DNA from: JANXQE01 sp035651635
GTDB lineage: Bacteria > Verrucomicrobiota > Verrucomicrobiia > Limisphaerales > UBA8199
Assembly: GCA_035651635.1 (NCBI GenBank)
Contig: DASRFK010000095.1
Location: 1 to 64,000 of the forward strand
Length of the DNA stretch: 64,000 nucleotides
Reading direction: 5' to 3'
The position numbers and the translations under genes were made by a program. The stretch's first letter is position 1, and each line of letters opens with the position of its first letter. Below the pieces are notes generated by a model. It saw nothing but the letters and a program-made list of their open reading frames with translations. It made no database searches and was not told the origin of the DNA. Below, piece by piece: positions 21,997 to 31,611 of this stretch.

Positions 21997-24900
21997 ATGA
22001 AAGCAATCGGAACGAGAGAGGCGAAAGATAACAGCCGGATTCCGCGTCGAAATTGCCGCACGGTTTGGCTGGCCTTATGTCTTTTACCTCTCGGAATACT
22101 GGTCGGCACTGGCACAGTGTGCGGCGATGAATCCGCGCGGGTGAAACGGTTATTCAAGAACCCCCCTCGTGAATACAGTACCGGCCCGTTGTGGGTCTGG
22201 AATGACCTGCTGACCGAACAAGAGATACGTGAAACCCTGCGCGACCTCGCGGGACAAAGGATAAAACAGGTCTGGGTGCACCCGCGCCCCGGGCTAATGA
22301 CGCCCTATCTATCCGCGGATTGGTTTCGCTTGTGGAAAGTTGCCTTGAAAGAAGCGGCGCGCCTCGACATGAACGTCTGGATCTACGATGAGAATTCATA
22401 TCCGTCTGGATTTGCCGGCGGTCAGGTGCCCGAGACCATGCCCGAATCCCGGGGCCGGGGCTTGGCCTTTGCGCAAACCAATCAGGCCCCGCGGTGGGCG
22501 AGTAATCTTCTGGGAGTTTATCAACTCGGAACGAACACCGCCGAGGACGTAACGGCCCAGGTCGAGGCTGGCAAACAACTTCCGGACACCAATTATCTTG
22601 TGATCTCGGAATTGCGCTCCACCAACGCCGCTTGGCATGGAAACCGATCTTACGTAAACCTGCTTTCACCGGGAGTGACGGAAAAATTCCTCGAACTGGC
22701 CCTGGAACCTTATCGTCGTGAAATCGGAGGCGAGTTTGGCCGCCGGATTCCAGGGGTGTTCACGGACGAGCCGAACATTCGCCCCGCCGAGTATTGGCCC
22801 TGGAGCGAGGTTCTTGCCCGTGAATTCCAACAACGCTGGGGGGATAGCCTGCTCGATCACTTGCCGAGCCTGAATCGGCCGATCGGAGACTGGCGGCGGA
22901 TTCGCTATTGCTATTTCCAACTCCTCAACGATCAATTCATCGAGCACTGGTCCAAGCCTTACCACGATTATTGCGCACGCTACGGCTTGCAGTGGACCGG
23001 CCATTACTGGGACCACGACTGGCCTAAATGCACTGCGGTACCGGACAACATGGCGATGTATGCCTGGCATCAAACGCCGGCCATCGATTGCCTGATGAAC
23101 CAGTACGAAGAGCGAGTTGACAGCCAGTTCGGCAACGTCCGCATGGTTAAGGAGCTCTCCAGCATCGCCAATCAACTCGGAATGAAACGAACGCTGTGCG
23201 AAACCTACGGCGCTGGTGGCTGGGATTTGCGATTCGAGGACATGAAGCGAATCGGCGATTGGCTCGAGGTGCTGGGCGTCAATACCATCAATCAGCATCT
23301 TTCCTATGTGACCATCCGCGGCGCTCGCAAACGCGACCATCCACAATCTTTCTCTTACCACGAACCCTGGTGGGAGGCGTATCACATCTCGGCGCAGTAC
23401 CTGGGACGGCTATCGGCCGCCCTCTCCCAAGGAGAGCAGATGAACCAGGTCTTGCTCCTGGAACCGACCACGACAGCCTGGATGTATCAAGGCGACGAGC
23501 CACGACTCAAGGAACTGGGGAAAGCCTTTTTCGATTTGGTGAGGGCACTCGAGGCCGGCCAGGTCGAGTATGATCTCGGCTCGGAGGATGTTTTGAGCCG
23601 CCACGCCTCGGTGGGCTCCGCGGGTTTCAGGGTGGGCCGCCGCACTTACCGGACAGTGATCGTCCCGCCTTTCATGGAAACCATGAATGCCAAAACGGCA
23701 AACCTTCTCCAGGAGTTTTTGGCCTCCGGTGGCACAGTGCTTAGTTGTGGACCCGCCCCGACCAGAATTAACGGGGAGGTGTCTGAGCGGGGCGCTTCGT
23801 TGTCCGCCTCGAGTTTTTGGAAGTCGGTGGCCCTGGACTGTGTCGCTCAGATGCTCCCCACCCAAGGTTTTGCCATTCGGCGCCAGCCCAACGATAAAGG
23901 GATTCTGTTTCACCAACGGCGCCAGTTGCAGGATGGCCAGTTGCTTTTTCTGGTTAACACGAGCCTGGAATCGGCTTCGGTGGGTGTACTCGAATCTGAG
24001 CTTATGGGCGTGGAGCGGTGGAATCCTTACACGGGCGCTATTGAGCCTTACCCATTTGAGAAAACGCAACGGGGGGTGATGGCTGCCTTCAACCTCGAAC
24101 CATCCGGGAGCCTGCTGCTGTTTCTCTCCAAGAAATCCCTCCAGCCCGTGCCGGCCAAAGAGGTGGTCGTTACGATGATTGAACCCGAGCAAACGCCGGC
24201 AATTCACCGGATCACGGAGAACGTTCTACTCCTGGATTACGTGGATGTCACGGCCGGGGGAGAAACCAAAACGAATTGCTATTTTTACCACGCCAACCAG
24301 TTTGTTTGGCAGAAACATGGATTCGATAATAATCCTTGGGACAGCGCCGTGCAGTTTGGGAACGAACTGATCTCTCAAAAGTTTCCTGCCAACAGCGGCT
24401 TCGAGGCGAGTTACAAGTTTACCGTCCAAGGCCAGGTTCCAACGAACCTGGCGATTGTCATCGAGCGCCCGGACCTCTACGCCATCACTTGCAACGATCA
24501 CCTGGTGACCAACGCCGGTAACTGGTGGCTGGATAAAGCCTTTGGCCGAATTCCCATTGCCGCTGCGGCCTGCGTCGGCGAGAACATCGTGACGATCAAG
24601 GCGGCCCCATTCACCATGTTTCATGAGCTCGAACCAGCCTATGTGTTGGGCAGTTTCACGCTCCAACCCGCGGATCATGGTTTTGTTATCCGCCCTGATC
24701 ATTCCTTAAGCCTCGGCGCATGTGGGCCGGCAAAGCCCCAGCAGGGTTGGAACTCCCAAGGCCATCCCTTTTACGGCGCCGGAGTTTCGTACGAAGAACG
24801 CTTTGTCGTGAACAGCCGCGCTGGCGGGTTTGCCGTCGTTTTGCCCCAATGGTACGGGAGCGTGGCAAAAGTCTCGGTCAATGGAACGCTTGCGGGCTAT

Positions 24901-25158
24901 ATCGACGCGCCACCCTGGCAATGCGAGGTGACCAAATGGATCAAGCGTGGGCAGAACAAGGTCGAAGTTACTGTCATTGGCACTTTGAAAAATACTCTGG
25001 GTCCGCATCACGGCAATCCGGTCCTCGGCGCGGCCTGGCCGAAGCGCTTTCAGATCGGGCCAGACCCGGGACCGCCACCGGGCACGAACTACTCGACCGT
25101 AGCCTACGGCTTGTTCCAGCCTTTCATTCTTAAACAGACCACGTCCGGAAGCCGCTAG
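21997..25158 (+). CDS. Large secreted glycoside hydrolase, GH106 (alpha-L-rhamnosidase)-like
   Basis: 1,053 residues from ATG 21997. A signal peptide (WLALCLLPLGILVGTGTVCG) ends near residue 48. The catalytic TIM-barrel region (about 60-480) begins PLWVWNDLLTEQEIRETLRDL and includes VHPRPGLMTPYLS, VWIYDENSYPSG and GVFTDEPNIRP, whose acidic residues are candidate catalytic groups. A Rossmann-like glutamine-amidotransferase-type domain follows (about 500-640; VIVPPFMETM, GGTVLSCGP), then two beta-sandwich domains at the C-terminus (SYEERFVV). The architecture fits GH106 rhamnosidases and their uncharacterised relatives. It would degrade rhamnose-containing polysaccharide in the periplasm or outside. 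Confidence 0.75.
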   Translation: MKAIGTREAKDNSRIPRRNCRTVWLALCLLPLGILVGTGTVCGDESARVKRLFKNPPREYSTGPLWVWNDLLTEQEIRETLRDLAGQRIKQVWVHPRPGLMTPYLSADWFRLWKVALKEAARLDMNVWIYDENSYPSGFAGGQVPETMPESRGRGLAFAQTNQAPRWASNLLGVYQLGTNTAEDVTAQVEAGKQLPDTNYLVISELRSTNAAWHGNRSYVNLLSPGVTEKFLELALEPYRREIGGEFGRRIPGVFTDEPNIRPAEYWPWSEVLAREFQQRWGDSLLDHLPSLNRPIGDWRRIRYCYFQLLNDQFIEHWSKPYHDYCARYGLQWTGHYWDHDWPKCTAVPDNMAMYAWHQTPAIDCLMNQYEERVDSQFGNVRMVKELSSIANQLGMKRTLCETYGAGGWDLRFEDMKRIGDWLEVLGVNTINQHLSYVTIRGARKRDHPQSFSYHEPWWEAYHISAQYLGRLSAALSQGEQMNQVLLLEPTTTAWMYQGDEPRLKELGKAFFDLVRALEAGQVEYDLGSEDVLSRHASVGSAGFRVGRRTYRTVIVPPFMETMNAKTANLLQEFLASGGTVLSCGPAPTRINGEVSERGASLSASSFWKSVALDCVAQMLPTQGFAIRRQPNDKGILFHQRRQLQDGQLLFLVNTSLESASVGVLESELMGVERWNPYTGAIEPYPFEKTQRGVMAAFNLEPSGSLLLFLSKKSLQPVPAKEVVVTMIEPEQTPAIHRITENVLLLDYVDVTAGGETKTNCYFYHANQFVWQKHGFDNNPWDSAVQFGNELISQKFPANSGFEASYKFTVQGQVPTNLAIVIERPDLYAITCNDHLVTNAGNWWLDKAFGRIPIAAAACVGENIVTIKAAPFTMFHELEPAYVLGSFTLQPADHGFVIRPDHSLSLGACGPAKPQQGWNSQGHPFYGAGVSYEERFVVNSRAGGFAVVLPQWYGSVAKVSVNGTLAGYIDAPPWQCEVTKWIKRGQNKVEVTVIGTLKNTLGPHHGNPVLGAAWPKRFQIGPDPGPPPGTNYSTVAYGLFQPFILKQTTSGSR

Positions 25159-25546
25159 GTCGGATGCCAACCGAAACCCGGTCGACAAATGAACCGCCAG
25201 GCGGCAAAAATCGGCGCGGAGCGGATTTAGGTTTCGCCGGTGGCCCCCCGTCCGGGCAACGTGCGGGTTTCGAAAGCAATTGCTTGGAAAAGGCGCAGCC
25301 ATCCGAGACAGATCAAAAACTGGCGAGCCGGCGTGGTATCGGATGATGGCGGTCGCTGCCGCTTGGGTCTTGAAGCGTTCGCGTTGGCTTTTGCTCGAAC
25401 GGGATAAGGATGGAACTTGGTTTGTTCATTCATGCAGGTGTAGGACGAATTCGCAGTGTGCCGGTTCCATGCCAAATCGGCAACGTGGATAGCACTTTCG
25501 CCCCAGTGTTTGTGACCAGAGCATCGCCGCATAGATCGCGACAGGC
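25159..25546. other. Intergenic region without a supported gene
   Basis: The region after the glycoside hydrolase and before the FGE remnant. Short frames on both strands show no recognisable domain. It may contain decayed sequence once belonging to the leftward FGE gene, but I cannot show this. Confidence 0.5.
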
Positions 25547-25851
25547 TCATTGGGGTTCCCTGGCCAACACTACCCGAAAGCCGATAATAATATCGGTGAT
25601 GAAAGGGCTAACGCCATCCGTCAGGCGACGCCCTGAACGGCAATCGGCCTCCCCCCTGTCCCAACCCCCGCCGCGGATGACCTTCACACCTTGCGGGTTT
25701 GAGCCCGGCCCTTGCGGATCCGTTATTGCTCCGCCCGGGTACCGCTGCTCAGGATCACCGTCGTCTGCGGACCTGCATCGGCCTGGTGGCTTATTTCATT
25801 AGTGGGAGTACCCAGCGTAAAAGTGTTTGGCGGAATGAACGCCATGTTCAT
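25547..25851 (-). pseudogene. FGE-sulfatase (sulfatase-modifying factor) domain remnant
   Basis: Two pieces of one domain. Frame A, from codon ATG 25851 to TAA at 25723, reads MAFIPPNTFTLGTPTNE and GPQTTVILS, the usual N-terminus of this domain. Frame B, one base shifted and ending at TGA 25547, reads YPGGAITDPQGPG, VKVIRGGGWDRGEADCRSGRR and IIIGFRVVLAREPQ, its usual C-terminus. The middle 150-200 residues are missing, with the junction near 25760. Frame A is in phase with the LRR gene upstream and only TAG at 25858-25860 separates them. The original was probably one LRR-FGE protein. Confidence 0.85.
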
Positions 25852-25857
25852 GGGCGG

Positions 25858-27477
25858 CTATTGCGGTGAGGCTCGATAAAACCTTGAAGGGAAAAGGTGC
25901 GAGTTTGTATCCACAAAGGAGATGGCGCCTACCGTGTTGCTGGCAATACCGACTTGGCTCCAGCTCAGGAGATCGGCTGAGGCAAAGACGCTGTAAACGC
26001 CGGGCGGCCCGGTGATTCCGAATTGAAATGCCCCGATGAGCGGCCGCGGCCGGACGAGTTGAATCGTCAAAGGATAGGTGAAAACCGAGACCCCTTCATT
26101 ACTCAAGAAAGCAACATCGGCGGCCAAATTCGTCGCGTTCAGCTCGGACATAATCACAGTCGTAAGCGGATTGCCGAGATAGCCAAACTGACTAATCTGG
26201 GTCATGTCCGCCGGAAGCGTGATATTGGTCAATAGATTGCCGACGACGTAAAAGTTGGCCAAATTTGTCAATCCCGAAGGCAAGCTCAGGGTGGTCAACT
26301 GATTTCCCCCAATATCGAGCCATTCCAACCGACCGAGGTCGGGAGGCAACACCAGGTTGGTCAGTTGATTCCCGGCCAGGAATAGCCCTGTTAAATTGGT
26401 CAAACCGTAAGGCAAGCTCAGGCTGGTCAGGTTCGTATTTCCGGCTACGCGCAATGCGGACAGGCGATTTAAAGTCCCCGGCAGGGTGAGACTGCTGAGT
26501 GGGTTTTCGCTAACGTCGAGGTAAGTCAAACCGGTCAATCCCTCGGGCAAGTTGAAGTTGGCGAATTGATTGCCGCGCAGATGCAGAGCCCCCAGACTGC
26601 TCAGGTTTGGGGGAAAACTCAGCGCCGCCAAGCTATTGAAATCGAGGTCAAGCTCAACCAAGCTCGTTAAATCATCTGGGAGGGTTAAGTTCGTGAGCTG
26701 ATTGAAGGCGAGATCGAGTTCGCTGAGGTTTGTCATTCCGGTCGGCAGGATCAAGGTGCTGAGTAAGTTCTGTGACAAGTTAAGCTCGGACATGCCGGCC
26801 AAGTCAGGAGGCAAGGTGACGTTGGTCAGCGGATTACCCGCGAAATAGAACGTGCTTAGATTGGTAAGACCGGCTGGAACGGAGAAGTCGGTCAACAAAT
26901 TGAAGCCGAGGTCGAGAGCAACCAGGCTCGTTAGGTTTGAAAGTTGCTCCAAACTGCTGAGATCATTGCCTTCGAGATCAAGGTTGGTCAACGACATGAG
27001 TCCGGTGGGTAGAGCCAGGTTGGTGAGCGCGGCCGACTCGATCGTGAGCGAGGTGAGGTTCGTCAGGCCGCTGGGCAGGCTCAAATTGGCGAGCGGATTG
27101 CCGCTGAGGTTAAGCACCAACAAGTTCGTGAACTCGGGCGGAAGGAAAAAGTTGGTGAGGCGGTTGATCTCCAAATCGAGCGAAACCAGATTGCGAGCCG
27201 CTTCCAGGCCTTGCACAGTTTCGACATTCCGGTTGCGGGCGTTCAAGGTTGTGAGGCTCAACAGGTCCTGGTCGGTCAGGGGCCCGGTGGGCTTTTGCAA
27301 CGCATCGCGGATCGCGGCGTTCAGGCCCGGATCGGGAATGGCTGCCTCTTGAGCCGGAGCAGCGATGATGCAACCGGTCCAGACCAGCGCCGCAACGAAT
27401 TGAAGGATGCTTTTCACGGCTGAATTTGGCGCCCATGCCGCGGTCCGTTTTTTGCACTTCGGTCTTGGTTCAAGCAT
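25858..27477 (-). CDS. Secreted leucine-rich-repeat protein
   Basis: 539 residues from ATG 27477; ATG 27498 or 27615 would lengthen the N-terminus and no ribosome binding site decides. A signal peptide (ILQFVAALVWTGCIIAAPAQ) is followed by a short helical cap (IRDALQKPTGPLTDQDLLSLTTL), then about fifteen LRR units of 22-23 residues with the pattern LPxGLTNLxxLxLxxNxLTN (residues about 75-430). A beta-rich domain ending SFVDTNSHLFPSRFYRASPQ closes it, a C-terminal unit I know from verrucomicrobial secreted proteins. The LRR would bind protein or glycan outside the cytoplasm. The TAG stop is directly followed, in frame, by an FGE-domain remnant, so the gene may be a truncated longer gene. Confidence 0.88.
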   Translation of the reverse strand: MLEPRPKCKKRTAAWAPNSAVKSILQFVAALVWTGCIIAAPAQEAAIPDPGLNAAIRDALQKPTGPLTDQDLLSLTTLNARNRNVETVQGLEAARNLVSLDLEINRLTNFFLPPEFTNLLVLNLSGNPLANLSLPSGLTNLTSLTIESAALTNLALPTGLMSLTNLDLEGNDLSSLEQLSNLTSLVALDLGFNLLTDFSVPAGLTNLSTFYFAGNPLTNVTLPPDLAGMSELNLSQNLLSTLILPTGMTNLSELDLAFNQLTNLTLPDDLTSLVELDLDFNSLAALSFPPNLSSLGALHLRGNQFANFNLPEGLTGLTYLDVSENPLSSLTLPGTLNRLSALRVAGNTNLTSLSLPYGLTNLTGLFLAGNQLTNLVLPPDLGRLEWLDIGGNQLTTLSLPSGLTNLANFYVVGNLLTNITLPADMTQISQFGYLGNPLTTVIMSELNATNLAADVAFLSNEGVSVFTYPLTIQLVRPRPLIGAFQFGITGPPGVYSVFASADLLSWSQVGIASNTVGAISFVDTNSHLFPSRFYRASPQ

Positions 27478-27745
27478 AGTTCTGTTTTTTGGAGTCATGA
27501 GTCCGAAGTGGGAGCGACCAATGTCGACTTTGTTCCCACAACGGGACCGCTGGACAACCGCCTCGCTCCTGGAATTTCGACGCGGGAGCTTTCTCCCGAT
27601 TGCCGAATAATTCATAATGGCTTATTATAACGATTAGATACCCGCAGTCCCTTGAGTAAACCGGGCCATTTTTTGCGCGCTCTTCCCGCCCGCTCCGGCC
27701 GGGCGCGCCCCGTTTGTTTCCTGCCAGGCACCGCTGCGTCTCTCT

Positions 27746-30682
27746 ATGAGTAAGCTGGAACCCGCGAGTGGTAAATGGGACGGAAGGACCAGTGCGGCCG
27801 AATCGTTGCTCAAGCATAGTCAAAGGGTGTTTGAGAGCCTCTTCGAACGGAGTGCGGATGCCATTTGGCTGTATGACCCGCAGTCCGGGTTGCTGGTGGA
27901 TTGCAACCAGGCGGCCGTCAGACTCATGGGCGCTGAAAACAAACAGCAAATGCTTCCCGCCCGGCCCGAAGACATTTCACCGCCGGTTCAACCGGACGGA
28001 ACATTTTCCAGCGCCAAGACTGCGGAGATTATCGCGATCGTCAACCAGGAGAAGGCCCATCACTTTGAATGGACAATTCGCCGCCTGGACGGCCGGGAGG
28101 TTCCGGTCGAGGTAACTTCGACTGCCGTGCTCATCGGCGGCAAGAGCATCCATGTGGTTATTTCGCGAGACATCAGCGAGCGCAAAAAGGCGGAACGCGA
28201 GCTGCGTGAGATGACGCAAGCCCTGGAACGCCGCGTCATTGAACGTACGGCCGCTCTGAGCACCAGCGAAGCGCGGTTGCGGGCCCTGGTCGAGCACGCG
28301 CCGGAGGCGATTGTCGTTTTTGATGGGCACAGCGGACGGTTCCTGTTTGGGAATCAACATGCCTGTGATCTTTATGGTGTGCCGATGGAAAAGCTGACTG
28401 AGCTGACGCCCGCCGGCGTCAGCCCTGAATTCCAACCCTGCGGCCGGCGCTCCGCCGAATTGGCTCGCGAGAAGTTGGAGGAAGCATCGGCGGGAGGGAT
28501 GCCAGTATTCGAATGGATGCATCAGCAGCCTAATGGCCGGCTGACTCCCACCGAAGTCCGGTTGTTGCGGCTGCCGGCAGAGGGGCAGAATCTGATTCGC
28601 GCCAGCATCATCGATAACACCGAGCGCAAGCGCGCGGAACAGGCCTTGCGCGAGTCGGAAGCGAAATTTCGCGCGTTGTTCGAGGGCTCGAGCCAGGGCG
28701 TAGTGCTGCATGATGAAAATGGGCTTCTGGAGGTCAATCCTGCCGCCGTGCGGATCCTGCGACGGAATGTTCCAGGCGAAGTATTGGGTAAGCACCCAAG
28801 CGAGATGGCGCCACCATTGCAGCCCGATGGACAAACCTCCGCCACCGCGGCGCGCCGGTATGTCGAAGAGTGCCTGACTCAGGGGAGCGCCCGTTTCGAG
28901 TGGGTCGCCTCCGCCCCGAATGGCGACTGCATTCCGCTGGAAGTCGCCCTCACGCGAATCCAGTGGAGCGGACGACAGGTCATTCAAGCCTTCATCACCG
29001 ACATAACGGAGCGCAAGCAAGCCGAGCAGGCCCTGCGCGAAGCAAACCGGGAGCTGCAGCGGGAAATCGAGCAACGCCGGCGCGCCGAGGAGTCCCTCAA
29101 TGAGCGCGTGCGAATTTCCACTTTGAATGCCGAGGTCGCCGTGACGTTAAATGCGGGCGCCGAAATTCGGGCTATGCTCCAACAATGCGCCGAACTGGTG
29201 GTACGGCACCTGGACGTCGCGTTCACCCGAGTCTGGCTGCTCAATGATGCCACGCAAACGCTTGAACTCGAGGCCAGCGCCGGCTCTTACACGCACCTGG
29301 ATGGACCGCACAGCCGGGTGCGCTTGGGCCAGTATAAAATTGGTCTGATTGCCCAGGAAAAGAAGCCTCATCTCACGAATAGCGTCTCCTCCGATCTCCG
29401 AGTAAGCGATCCGCAATGGGCGGCGCGAGAGGGTATGGTTTCCTTCGCCGGCTATCCGTTGCTGCTGGAAGATCGCGTGCTAGGCGTGCTGGCCATGTTC
29501 GCCCGCCGTCCGCTGGCCGACGATGTGCTCAAGGCGATTGGATCAGTAGCAGACTCGATCGCGCTGGGCATCGAACGCAAACGCGCCCAGACTGCGCTGG
29601 CGGAAAGCGAAGCACGGTTCAGCGCCGCGTTTCAGGCCAGCCCGGTTTTTATCAGCATGTTCCGCGTGAGCGACGAAGCGTATGTCCTGGCCAACGACGC
29701 GCTCTTGAATTGGCTGGGTTATCCGCGCCAGGAAGTTTTGGGCCGAACTTCTCTCGAGTTGGGCATCTGGGACAGCGTCGCCGAGCGCGAAGCCGTGTGG
29801 CGGGATTTGAGAAGTATCGGCTCGATCCGGCAAAAGGAATGCCGGTGGCGCAATCGCCGCGGACAGTTGTCCACCGTCCTTGTTTCAGCCGAAACGATCA
29901 CCCTGGACCACAAACCGCACGTGCTCTCCCTGGTCCTGGACATTTCGCAGCGCAAAAATGCGGAGGTGGAAATTCTCAAGGCGTTGGCGCGCGAAAGGGA
30001 GCTGAGCCAGCTCAAAAGTAATTTTGTTTCCATGGTTTCGCATGAGTTTCGCACTCCGCTGAGCATCATCCAGTCTTCGAGCGAATTGCTGCGCGATTTT
30101 TACCGCGAAATGGGCCCGAACGAGCGCAACGAACAATTAGAATCCATCAGCCGCAACACGCGCCGGATGGGTGGAATGATGGAGGACATCCTCGTGCTGA
30201 GCCGGCTCGATGCCGGCAAGCTGGAATTTCGCCCCTCGCCAGTCAATCTCGCGGGCTTTTGCCACTGGGTGGTCGATGAAGTTCTCTCCGCGACCCAGCG
30301 CCGGTGTCCCATCGAAATCTCCGTCGCCCCCGGGTTGCCCGCGGCCCATGCCGACGAACAATTGCTGAGCCACATTTTCACCAACCTGCTGAGCAATGCG
30401 GTGAAATATTCCGAAGACGGAGCGTCGATCCAATTTAGCGTCCGTCGAGACGGCCCGGACGCGGTGTGTGCCATTCGAGACACCGGCATCGGGATTTCCG
30501 AGCCAGACCAGACCCGGTTGTTCACGGCATTTCACCGCGGCGCCAATGTCGGCAGCCGGTCGGGCACTGGCCTGGGCCTGGTGCTGGTAAAGCGCTGCGT
30601 GGAACTTCATCGGGGCCGGGTGCAGATCCAAAGCGCCCTTTCCAAAGGCACCACCGTCACCGTGAGCCTCCCCGCTTTCTGA
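27746..30682 (+). CDS. Multi-PAS/GAF sensor histidine kinase
   Basis: 978 residues. PAS domains at about 25-150, 170-295, 300-430 and 625-745 (each closing with an ITERKQAEQ-type motif), a GAF domain at about 450-610 (VRISTLNAEVAVTLNAGAE, CAELVVRHL), HisKA at about 755-825 with MVSHEFRTPLS, and an ATPase domain with NLLSNAVKY, DTGIGI and GTGLGL. No membrane helix, so it senses cytoplasmic cues such as redox, small ligands or light. The response regulator begins 7 bp after its stop, so the two form a two-component system. Confidence 0.95.
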   Translation: MSKLEPASGKWDGRTSAAESLLKHSQRVFESLFERSADAIWLYDPQSGLLVDCNQAAVRLMGAENKQQMLPARPEDISPPVQPDGTFSSAKTAEIIAIVNQEKAHHFEWTIRRLDGREVPVEVTSTAVLIGGKSIHVVISRDISERKKAERELREMTQALERRVIERTAALSTSEARLRALVEHAPEAIVVFDGHSGRFLFGNQHACDLYGVPMEKLTELTPAGVSPEFQPCGRRSAELAREKLEEASAGGMPVFEWMHQQPNGRLTPTEVRLLRLPAEGQNLIRASIIDNTERKRAEQALRESEAKFRALFEGSSQGVVLHDENGLLEVNPAAVRILRRNVPGEVLGKHPSEMAPPLQPDGQTSATAARRYVEECLTQGSARFEWVASAPNGDCIPLEVALTRIQWSGRQVIQAFITDITERKQAEQALREANRELQREIEQRRRAEESLNERVRISTLNAEVAVTLNAGAEIRAMLQQCAELVVRHLDVAFTRVWLLNDATQTLELEASAGSYTHLDGPHSRVRLGQYKIGLIAQEKKPHLTNSVSSDLRVSDPQWAAREGMVSFAGYPLLLEDRVLGVLAMFARRPLADDVLKAIGSVADSIALGIERKRAQTALAESEARFSAAFQASPVFISMFRVSDEAYVLANDALLNWLGYPRQEVLGRTSLELGIWDSVAEREAVWRDLRSIGSIRQKECRWRNRRGQLSTVLVSAETITLDHKPHVLSLVLDISQRKNAEVEILKALARERELSQLKSNFVSMVSHEFRTPLSIIQSSSELLRDFYREMGPNERNEQLESISRNTRRMGGMMEDILVLSRLDAGKLEFRPSPVNLAGFCHWVVDEVLSATQRRCPIEISVAPGLPAAHADEQLLSHIFTNLLSNAVKYSEDGASIQFSVRRDGPDAVCAIRDTGIGISEPDQTRLFTAFHRGANVGSRSGTGLGLVLVKRCVELHRGRVQIQSALSKGTTVTVSLPAF

Positions 30683-30689
30683 GGTACCC

Positions 30690-31316
30690 ATGAAAAAAAT
30701 CCTGATCATCGAAGACGAACCGGAAATGCGCCGCAATATCGTCGCCCTGCTCCGGTACAAGGGCTATACACCCGTGGCCGCGGAAAACGGACGCGTGGGA
30801 GTGGAAATGGCCAGACGCGAACCTCCCAACCTGATTCTGTGCGACGTCATGATGCCTGAACTGGACGGCTTCGGGGTTTTGCGCGCGCTCCAGGCCGAGC
30901 CGAAGCTGGCACTAATCCCATTCATTTTTTTGACCGCTAAAGGCGAGAAAGATGATCTTCGCAGCGGCATGAATCTTGGCGCCGACGATTACCTCACCAA
31001 ACCGGTGGGTAACCATGAATTGGTCCAGGCGATCGAAACGCGATTGCGCCGCTCCGAACAGCAGCTCAAGCGCGAATTTAAACCGGATTTCTCCTCCGCC
31101 AAACCGTTGCTCAGCCTCGGCCTTACACCGCGCGCCACCGAGGCGTTGCTCTGGCTCGCCCAAGGCAAGACCAACGCAGACATCGCCACTATCCTTGGCA
31201 TCACTGAGTCAACCGTCAAAAAGCATGTCCAGGAAATATTCGAGAAGCTCGGGGTCGAAACGCGCGGCGCCGCCACCGTGCGCGCTCTCGAGGTTCTAAA
31301 CACCCCCCAATCCTGA
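30690..31316 (+). CDS. Response regulator, receiver plus LuxR-type DNA-binding domain
   Basis: 208 residues. Receiver 1-120 with acidic pair IIEDEPE, phosphoacceptor Asp52 (LILCDVMMPELDG) and the LTKPV lysine motif. A LuxR/GerE helix-turn-helix covers about 140-205 (LTPRATEALLWLAQGKTNADIATILGITESTVKKHVQEIFEKLGV). GAGG lies 5 nt before the ATG. Partner of the kinase upstream, as the 7-bp spacing suggests. Targets are unknown; the 34-residue gene and efflux operon on the opposite strand lie downstream, not in front. Confidence 0.95.
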   Translation: MKKILIIEDEPEMRRNIVALLRYKGYTPVAAENGRVGVEMARREPPNLILCDVMMPELDGFGVLRALQAEPKLALIPFIFLTAKGEKDDLRSGMNLGADDYLTKPVGNHELVQAIETRLRRSEQQLKREFKPDFSSAKPLLSLGLTPRATEALLWLAQGKTNADIATILGITESTVKKHVQEIFEKLGVETRGAATVRALEVLNTPQS

Positions 31317-31349
31317 GAAATACGAATTTCGCACGTTCCCAGGGCGCAC

Positions 31350-31454
31350 TTAACGTTTGATGCGTTCTTCCGAGCGGCGCTCGTTGGCGGGTTGGTTGTG
31401 CCAGGCGAGCCCGTAGAGCACGGCTAGCACTGTCGTTACGAGTATCATGAGCAT
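31350..31454 (-). CDS. 34-residue single-span membrane protein
   Basis: ATG 31454 is preceded by GGGAGG (complement of 31459-31464) with 4 nt between, a strong ribosome binding site. The product starts MLMILVTTVLAVLYGLAW, one hydrophobic helix, then a polar, charged C-terminus (NERRSEERIKR). Such micro-proteins often bind and regulate a larger membrane complex (KdpF, CydX or AcrZ type). The gene lies between the two-component system and the efflux operon, 158 bp downstream of the OMF stop on the same strand. Too short for standard gene calling. Confidence 0.6.
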   Translation of the reverse strand: MLMILVTTVLAVLYGLAWHNQPANERRSEERIKR

Positions 31455-31611
31455 AAGTCCTCCCGGTTGTGGTTATAAAAGTGTTGGCCTGTCATCGAGC
31501 GGTTAAGGGTGCTTCTACTGCACCAAATTGTGTATGGGACTTCCGAACCAGCTTTATAACAGGTTCCAGATTCTCCGGTATTGGCAGTTTTCATAAATGT
31601 CTGTCCGTGAT

